Below are positions 58,766-64,000 of a DNA stretch of 64,000 nucleotides, piece by piece. A program made the translations under genes and the position numbers. The notes beneath the pieces were generated by a model. That model had not been told where the DNA came from. It made no database searches and saw only the letters and a list, made by a program, of their open reading frames with translations. Source of the stretch: JBHOQS01 sp042408875 (GTDB lineage: Bacteria; Chloroflexota; UBA11872; JBHOQS01); contig JBHOQS010000023.1 of NCBI GenBank assembly GCA_042408875.1, forward strand, positions 248,001 through 312,000. Direction: 5' to 3'. Position 1 is the first letter of the stretch. Each line of letters starts with the position of its first letter.

Positions 58766-60133
58766 CTACCTCTCGCCGCCCAGCACAGCGCTCGCCCGCG
58801 ACTTGATCACACGCATGGCTTCGCGCACACTCATCTCACCCCGGCGTACCTTGTTCATCTCTTCGGTAACAATCCCATTGTACTCCTGCCACTTGGGGAT
58901 CAAGGGAATAGGGAGCACCTCCCGGTTTTCATATGCGTCCATAAATACTCTGGCGTTCCTGATCGGACTGTTCTGGAGAAAGTAGTCTACCAGATCCTTC
59001 CGGTTGGTGAGGGCCTGTCCAACATCGATGAGCCCCTTCTGGTACGTTGGGCCGGTGATAAACTTGGCAAGCTCCCAGGCCGTTGCTGCCTTCTGGCCGG
59101 TAACACCAACCGGTATCGTGAGCGAGTTCGGCTTCACCACGGTCCGGCGCATACCCTTGGGGCTTTTCGGCAGCGGTGCGACGCCATAATCGTAATCCGG
59201 GCGCGTGAAGAGCGGGGCAGCGTACCAAGCGCCGCTGAGCACCATCGCCATGCGATGGGAGAGGAACGGATCACCAGGACCGAGATCATCGCCGGGTCGC
59301 GGCGCCACATTGTACTTGTGGATGAGATCCGCCTGGAACTGGAGCGCATCGACTGTCTCGGCCATATCGCCGATAAAGGTTTTTCGATTATCAGCGAGTG
59401 TTTTCCCGCCGTTCGAATAAATCCAGCTATGTGGCTCGGGATGCACACCGAGCTGGGCGGCGATACCAAATGAGCGCGCCGCTCCGTCACCGCGTGAGAG
59501 ACGCAATAAGGCATCAAGAAAGCTGTCCCATGTCCATTTGCCCTGCGTATCCAGGTCATTCGGCAATGGCAACCCGGCATCAAGCCACTTCGCACGGTCA
59601 TAGAAGAGCACGCGCGGGCTCTCTGGGCCATTTGGAACAGAATAATATACCCCATTGAAGATGTGGTGATCCTCCAGGAAGGCACCGGGCAGAAACACAT
59701 CCAGGTTAAAGCTCTTATCCCCCTTAATGTATGGATCGAGTGGCTGGATGAGTTGCTGCTCGACAAAAGCCGGCATGTCATAGGCGTCCACCTGGACAAG
59801 CTCGGGTGGAGTGCCTGCACTGATGAGTGAGATGATTTTCGAGCGATACTCCCCCCAAGAGACCCATAAGGCCTCGACCTGAATGTGCGGATTCTGCTGA
59901 TTAAACTCAGCGATGCGAGCCAGCGTATTATCTGCCTGCTCCTGGCTCACTGCCCAGAACGACCATGTGATCTTGCCACCAGGTTTCACTCCTTCAAGCG
60001 GTGAGCGCTCACTCCCAGCCGGCTTTGATGGCGTGGTCAAACGCGCGCATGCACCTACAAATGGTAGAGCACTGCCTGCCGTCAGTACTCGGCCCAGACC
60101 ACGACGAGTAAGTCGCTTAGCGCACGGCTCCAT
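58766..60133 (-). CDS. Sugar-binding lipoprotein of an ABC transporter (family 1)
   Basis: The ATG at 60133, with GGGAGGGA upstream, gives 455 residues. The signal has RRGLGRVLTAGSALPFVGAC with the lipobox Cys near residue 30. Family-1 features: IAEFNQQNPHIQVEALWVSWGEYRSK near 75, WLDAGLPLPNDLDTQGKWTWDSFLDAL near 170 and WELAKFITGPTYQKGLIDVG near 365. Its DNA is clearly less GC-rich (about 50% in sampled lines) than its neighbours (65-70%), with more A/T-ending codons, which suggests recent transfer. It lies between a GH4 gene and a sugar-acid dehydratase gene. Confidence 0.88.
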   Translation of the reverse strand: MEPCAKRLTRRGLGRVLTAGSALPFVGACARLTTPSKPAGSERSPLEGVKPGGKITWSFWAVSQEQADNTLARIAEFNQQNPHIQVEALWVSWGEYRSKIISLISAGTPPELVQVDAYDMPAFVEQQLIQPLDPYIKGDKSFNLDVFLPGAFLEDHHIFNGVYYSVPNGPESPRVLFYDRAKWLDAGLPLPNDLDTQGKWTWDSFLDALLRLSRGDGAARSFGIAAQLGVHPEPHSWIYSNGGKTLADNRKTFIGDMAETVDALQFQADLIHKYNVAPRPGDDLGPGDPFLSHRMAMVLSGAWYAAPLFTRPDYDYGVAPLPKSPKGMRRTVVKPNSLTIPVGVTGQKAATAWELAKFITGPTYQKGLIDVGQALTNRKDLVDYFLQNSPIRNARVFMDAYENREVLPIPLIPKWQEYNGIVTEEMNKVRRGEMSVREAMRVIKSRASAVLGGER

Positions 60134-60166
60134 AGCTTCCCTCCCGCCTTGCAGCACAATTCCTAT

Positions 60167-60198
60167 ATAGCATCGCCACAAAATAGCATCGCCGTAAA
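60167..60198. repeat. 16-bp tandem repeat, two copies
   Basis: atagcatcgccacaaa (60167-60182) is followed directly by atagcatcgccgtaaa (60183-60198), 14 of 16 bases the same, just upstream of the sugar-binding protein start. Confidence 0.88.
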
Positions 60199-60329
60199 TG
60201 ATCTTTCTAAAAGGTTGTTATAATGGCTTCTGGCGCTGTGCAGTCCATGCCCTCCGTAAACGTCCCCAAACATAGCGTAAGATCCACAGCCATCCCCGCT
60301 GTGCCGAGCAGTTCTCGCTCTCCCGCGAT

Positions 60330-61727
60330 CTACTGCGCAGGTTGCTCGATGGAATCGAGCTGATACTCGGGCAACGGACGGCGGCGCGGCCGGCTGAAGC
60401 GCTCGGCCAGGTTGGCGTTCCACGGCAGCGCCAGCATGGCATCGACGACTGCCTCGGCCTGCTCCAGCGAGCGCGTGCGGTGGTCCTCCAGCACGCAGCT
60501 CACCAGCACATCGCGGTCGCCGGTGGTGAACGCCAGCAGCTCCTTCTCCATCTTCAGGATGCGTGGCAGCAACACCATCTGCATGAGCTTCTCTGGGAGC
60601 CGACCGACGTGCAGGAGGCGGATGCCGGCACCATCCACCAGCGCTTTACCTTCCACCACCACATCATCGGCGATGCCCTCGATCGCGCCGTTGTTGGGTA
60701 CATTCACCTGGAAGATGCCGGGACGGTCGTTAGCGATGGCATCGATGATAGGCACCTGGATCTCACGCGTGCGTACCGGCGGCAGCGCCTCGGTGACGCG
60801 CGCAGTGGTATCGAGTGCCACGCGCCGGAGCTTCTCAATGTTTTCCTGCAGGCGCTGCAGGTAGTGCGACCAGCCGATCTCGCTGTCGAACCCGCCCAGG
60901 TGTCCATACCAGCGGCGCTTGGTCGCTAGGTCGGTGTGGTAATACCACTCGGAAAAGCAACGCGAGGCATCGCCGATGGGCATCAGCCCCACGCGGCGGT
61001 AGTGATCGATGGCCGCTCGTGAGAGCTGGGTATCGCTATAGCCGCCGCGGAAGCTCGCCCAGTACGCCGCGGCCTTCGTCTCGATCCATTCGTCGATCAA
61101 GGGATACAGGTCGCGCCCCTGATGGCGGAACCGGGTCAGGTAGATCCAGTGGTTGACTCCCGGCGCCTCCCAGTGCACCTCATCGGGAGACACGCCGATC
61201 GCCTCGCACAGGCGCCGGTAGCCGTAGAAGCCGTGGCACAGCCCGACCAGCTTCACACCGGTCTGGCGGGCCATTAGCGTGCAGCCTTCGAACACCGGGT
61301 TCGAGCTCTGCACCAGCCAGGCGTCCGGGCACAGCTGCTCCATGTCGCGGGCCACCGAGAGCATCAGCTCGTACTGCTGCAGGTTGGTCTGCAGGCGCAG
61401 GCCACGGTAGTAGCCATGCTCCTCAGAGAGGCGGCGCCAGGCTTCCTCGCAGTCATGGCCGCCCACCATGGCCGTATTGAGCACGAAGTCGGCCTCGCGC
61501 AGGGCACGCTCGCGCTCGAGCGTGGCTTCAAACTGGAGCTGCACGCCTAGCTCAGCCGCGTAGCGCTGCGCCAGGCGGTGCACGAGCTCCAGGCGTTCAG
61601 CGTCGATGTCCATGAAGGTGACCAGGCTACCGGCAAGCGATTCTGCCAGGCACAGGTCGCGCACCAGCCCCAGGGAGAACACCGCGCTGCCTGCACCGAT
61701 CACACCGATCTTGACCGCTTTGCCCAT
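60330..61727 (-). CDS. GH4-family glycosidase, CHG type
   Basis: The start at 61727 gives 465 residues and the family N-terminus KIGVIGAGSAVFSLGLVRDL, an NAD-binding motif. GH4 enzymes cleave glycosides by an oxidation-elimination route with NAD and Mn. SSNPVF near residue 145 and the metal-binding GLCHGFYG near 170 are present. The CHGF form groups it with alpha-glucuronidases and the galacturonidase LplD rather than the alpha-glucosidases (CHE) or alpha-galactosidases (CHS). A uronide substrate is therefore likely but not proven. No signal peptide, so it acts in the cytoplasm on imported oligosaccharides. The genes behind it encode a sugar-binding protein and a sugar-acid dehydratase. Confidence 0.9.
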   Translation of the reverse strand: MGKAVKIGVIGAGSAVFSLGLVRDLCLAESLAGSLVTFMDIDAERLELVHRLAQRYAAELGVQLQFEATLERERALREADFVLNTAMVGGHDCEEAWRRLSEEHGYYRGLRLQTNLQQYELMLSVARDMEQLCPDAWLVQSSNPVFEGCTLMARQTGVKLVGLCHGFYGYRRLCEAIGVSPDEVHWEAPGVNHWIYLTRFRHQGRDLYPLIDEWIETKAAAYWASFRGGYSDTQLSRAAIDHYRRVGLMPIGDASRCFSEWYYHTDLATKRRWYGHLGGFDSEIGWSHYLQRLQENIEKLRRVALDTTARVTEALPPVRTREIQVPIIDAIANDRPGIFQVNVPNNGAIEGIADDVVVEGKALVDGAGIRLLHVGRLPEKLMQMVLLPRILKMEKELLAFTTGDRDVLVSCVLEDHRTRSLEQAEAVVDAMLALPWNANLAERFSRPRRRPLPEYQLDSIEQPAQ

Positions 61728-61900
61728 TTGTTGCCCATGTCCTCTCCTGCGCGTGTCCGGCAAACCGGATACGACCGCATGCCATTCTGCCCAGAGCGGC
61801 AGTAGTATGGCATCGGCCCCGGGCACGGTCAAGGCGTGAGGAGAAGCGATAGTGGTGGAGCGTTCCCTCAACGACGTGCAGAGCGAGTGCGCTGGCCATC

Positions 61901-61956
61901 CTTAGAGCTTAGAGCTTAGGGCTTAGAGCTTGGAGCTTGGAGCTTAGAGCTTGGAG
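61901..61956. repeat. Heptamer tandem repeat, eight copies
   Basis: The 7-bp unit cttagag, with variants cttggag and cttaggg, runs eight times without interruption from 61901 to 61956. It ends two bases before the stop codon of the homoserine kinase gene. The rest of the 61728-61958 gap is unremarkable. Confidence 0.95.
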
Positions 61957-61958
61957 CG

Positions 61959-62870
61959 TCAGTCGCACTCGAGGATCCGTGCGCCCTGCGCTTCGAGTGG
62001 GACGACCATGCCGCGAGCGGGATAGCCATGGCGCACGGCCGCCGCGACCATGGCCGCGGCAGTGGCCTCGGCGTGCTCCAGCCGGGCCAAGGCCAGGATA
62101 GTGGAGCCTGCGCCGGAGAGCGCGGCACCGAGCGCACCGGCACGCAGCGCCGCAGCGATACAGGGCTCCAGGGCGGGGAAGATGGCAGCGCGGTAAGGCT
62201 GGTGCAGTCGGTCCTGCATGGCCACGGCCAGCAGGTCGAGCTTTCCTGTCGCCAGGCTCGCCACCAGCAGCGCCGTGCGGCTCAGATTGTGCACGGCGTC
62301 CTCCAGCGACACCTGCCTGGGCAGTACCGCGCGAGCCTGCGGGGTCGGGAGGGGCTGCTCAGGAATGCAAAGTGCGGCCACGATCCCTGCGGGCGGCTCA
62401 AGGCGCACGTGCACCGCGCGGTCACCAGCCATGCCCACGACCACCAGCCCTCCGTAGAGCGCTGCGGCAACGTTGTCCGGATGCCCTTCGAGGCGCACGG
62501 CCAACCGCAGGAGCGCGTCCGGGGCAAGTGGGCTACCCAGCAGGTGGTTACCCGCCACCAGCCCGCCGACTACTGCCGACGCGCTTGAGCCCAGCCCGCG
62601 CGCCGGCGGAATGCGGTTCTCCGCGCGCAGACGAAACGGCGGAAGGTCCCGGCCAGCAGCAGTTGCGACAGCGCGCGCCGCGCGCACGACCAGGTTTTCG
62701 GCATCGTGGCGGAGGGCCCCTACTCCCTCGCCGTGGATCTCCACGGACAGGGTGGCAGCAGGCTCGAAAGAGAACACGTTGTGCAGGCCGAGCGCCAGGC
62801 CGAGGGCGTCGAAGCCGGGCCCCAGATTCGCCGTCGTCGCCGGGACCGCCACACGGAACGGTCGAAACAT
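61959..62870 (-). CDS. thrB: Homoserine kinase
   Basis: ThrB phosphorylates homoserine, giving the substrate of threonine synthase. The 303-residue GHMP kinase starts VAVPATTANLGPGFDALGLAL, followed by ENRIPPARGLGSSASAVVGGLVAGN (ATP-binding P-loop) near residue 80 and AGALGAALSGAGSTILA near 255. The start at 62870 fits the family. It lies 41 bases after a short-chain dehydrogenase gene, same strand, and far from lysC and thrC-like genes in this window. Confidence 0.94.
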   Translation of the reverse strand: MFRPFRVAVPATTANLGPGFDALGLALGLHNVFSFEPAATLSVEIHGEGVGALRHDAENLVVRAARAVATAAGRDLPPFRLRAENRIPPARGLGSSASAVVGGLVAGNHLLGSPLAPDALLRLAVRLEGHPDNVAAALYGGLVVVGMAGDRAVHVRLEPPAGIVAALCIPEQPLPTPQARAVLPRQVSLEDAVHNLSRTALLVASLATGKLDLLAVAMQDRLHQPYRAAIFPALEPCIAAALRAGALGAALSGAGSTILALARLEHAEATAAAMVAAAVRHGYPARGMVVPLEAQGARILECD

Positions 62871-62911
62871 GCTGTGCTGCTCCGGCCAGCCTTGCCAGCA
62901 TCCCAGGCCGG

Positions 62912-63691
62912 TCAATCCATGCGGAAGCCGCCGTCGATATTGAGCGCCTGCCCGGTGATCGTGCGCGAGTCGTCACAGGCGAAGAACAGCGCCACCCGCG
63001 CCACGTCCTCCGGGGTGTTGGTGACCCCCAGCGGGATGGCCGCCGCACGCTGGCGCGTCGGCTCGCCCCGCGGCAGGCCCAGGCGGGTGGCGCGCGCTTC
63101 GTCGATGACGTCCCACATGGGTGTCTCGGTCAGCCCGGGGCATAGGGCGTTGACGCGCACCCCGTAGGGTGCCAGGGCCAGCGCCGCCGAGCGGGTCATG
63201 CTGATCACCGCAGCCTTGCTCGCGCAGTAGATCGCCTGGTCGTCGGCGCCGAAGCGCCCGGCGATGGAGGCCAGCGTCACGATCGTCCCGCTGCGCTGGC
63301 GGGCCATATGGCGGCCCGCAGCCTGGATGGAGAAGAACACGCCCTTCTGGTTAATGTCGGTGACGAAGTCCCAGTCGTCCTCCGAGGACTCCAGGAAGGG
63401 TACGACCCGGATCACGCCCGCGCTCGGCACCAGGATGTCCAGGCGGCCGTAGTGTGCCACGACCTGATCGGTGACGGCATAGATCTGCGCCACGTCACGT
63501 ACGTCGAGCTGCAGCGCCAGGTGCTTCTCCGAATGAGGCAAGGCGGCGACGAGCGCTTGCACCCCGGCCAGGTTGAGGTCGGCTGCGGCGATCAGCGCGC
63601 CCTCGGCGGCGAAGAGCTGGGCGATGGCGCGGCCGATGCCGCTTGCTGCCCCGGTGATGAGCGCCACCCGCCCTTCGAGCTTCCCGCTCAT
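62912..63691 (-). CDS. Short-chain dehydrogenase/reductase
   Basis: This 259-residue SDR has ITGAASGIGRAIA near residue 13, AADLN (acidic, NAD-type), PSAGVI near 92 in place of the usual NNAG, TLASIAG with the catalytic Ser near 141, and YCASKAA near 156 (Tyr-x3-Lys). The substrate is unknown. AGGAGC precedes the ATG. It is the first gene of the pair with thrB; the combination is not a known pathway and may be accidental. Confidence 0.88.
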   Translation of the reverse strand: MSGKLEGRVALITGAASGIGRAIAQLFAAEGALIAAADLNLAGVQALVAALPHSEKHLALQLDVRDVAQIYAVTDQVVAHYGRLDILVPSAGVIRVVPFLESSEDDWDFVTDINQKGVFFSIQAAGRHMARQRSGTIVTLASIAGRFGADDQAIYCASKAAVISMTRSAALALAPYGVRVNALCPGLTETPMWDVIDEARATRLGLPRGEPTRQRAAAIPLGVTNTPEDVARVALFFACDDSRTITGQALNIDGGFRMD

Positions 63692-63860
63692 GGTCTTGCT
63701 CCTGCGTTCACCGGCTCGTGCGCTTCATGCTTTGCGCCCGGCAGTGTACTCAGTTCGCACGCGCCCCGCAAGTAGCAGCGTCCCGCGCGTGCTGCGACGC
63801 AGAGCAGCGCGGCTGGTTCGGTGCACGGCCATGCGAGCGCGAGGCCGCCTGCGGGACGAT

Positions 63861-63934
63861 CGGTATGGTCGGTATGGTCGGTATCGATGGTAGAGGTGAC
63901 CGGCAGGTTTAGACTACATATCAGACTACATATC
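63861..63934. repeat. Two short tandem repeats near the right edge
   Basis: cggtatggt occurs at 63861 and 63870, with a third changed copy at 63879. agactacatatc occurs exactly at 63911-63922 and 63923-63934. They lie upstream of a promoter that points out of the window. Confidence 0.88.
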
Positions 63935-63944
63935 GCTGGCCGGT

Positions 63945-63974
63945 TTGACGATGACTCGGACAGGATGCTAGAAT
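63945..63974 (+). promoter_or_regulatory. Promoter pointing out of the right edge
   Basis: TTGACG (63945-63950) and TAGAAT (63969-63974) are separated by 18 bases, with TGC before the -10, the same form as the tRNA promoter. The gene it drives lies beyond the window. The remaining 63692-64000 region has no gene. Confidence 0.65.
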
Positions 63975-64000
63975 ACAAAGCGCTTCGGCGGAGCTTGCCG

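Overview
This 64 kb window is a dense stretch of bacterial chromosome, mostly 60-70% GC, with 48 protein genes, two tRNA genes and a SAM-I riboswitch operon. No rRNA, transposase, phage gene or CRISPR array was seen. The gene mix fits a chemo-organotrophic bacterium of the Chloroflexota type: many twin-arginine lipoprotein sugar-binding proteins, short-chain dehydrogenases, sugar-acid dehydratases, a B12-binding radical SAM enzyme, a bacterial translin and frequent GTG starts. There is no ribosomal or universal marker in the window, so the phylum is an inference.

Layout. 1-8.4 kb: pyrE, a membrane protein, a galactonate-dehydratase-like enolase-superfamily enzyme followed by a translin-family protein, a PHP-domain protein, a xylulokinase-like sugar kinase and a B12/radical SAM protein. 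8.5-15.3 kb: a complete oligopeptide-type ABC importer on the minus strand (binding protein, two permeases, two ATPases) with a recognisable promoter. 15.4-28.7 kb: a PsbP-like small protein, a zinc ribbon, a large secreted transglutaminase-like protein, several dehydrogenases, a D-cysteine desulfhydrase-like enzyme, a second enolase-superfamily enzyme with a sugar-binding lipoprotein, and aspartate kinase. 28.8-29.2 kb: tRNA-Cys and tRNA-Gly with a consensus promoter and a terminator after each. 29.2-33.4 kb: a surface-polysaccharide group (aminotransferase, flippase, glycosyltransferase). 33.4-41.4 kb: a PDZ/Lon-type protease, a trans-sulfuration enzyme, moaC, a sugar-binding protein with a sulfatase, ferritin and a DapA-family dehydratase. 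41.6-44.1 kb: a SAM-I riboswitch with terminator controlling a threonine-synthase-like enzyme, a NIL-domain protein and a MoaD/ThiS-like sulfur carrier. 44.3-53.7 kb: a sugar-binding protein, a diguanylate cyclase, and a minus-strand run of sugar-binding protein, cinA, PfkB kinase, membrane protein and glpD. 54-64 kb: a cytochrome P450, a secreted two-repeat protein, an IlvD/Edd dehydratase with a sugar-binding protein and a GH4 glycosidase, then homoserine kinase and a short-chain dehydrogenase.

Two themes connect the genes. One is uptake and breakdown of sugars, sugar acids and uronates: five family-1 binding proteins without adjacent permeases, two enolase-superfamily dehydratases, an IlvD/Edd dehydratase, a DapA-type dehydratase, GH4, FGGY and PfkB kinases, and a sulfatase. 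The other is the aspartate/methionine pathway, scattered as lysC, thrB, a ThrC-like gene and a trans-sulfuration enzyme. The ThrC-like gene is under SAM control and linked to sulfur-carrier genes, which makes it the best candidate here for an uncharacterised system. The most unusual feature outside genes is that short tandem repeats (7-21 bp units, 2-8 copies) sit at about half of the gene boundaries, several of them including start or stop codons.
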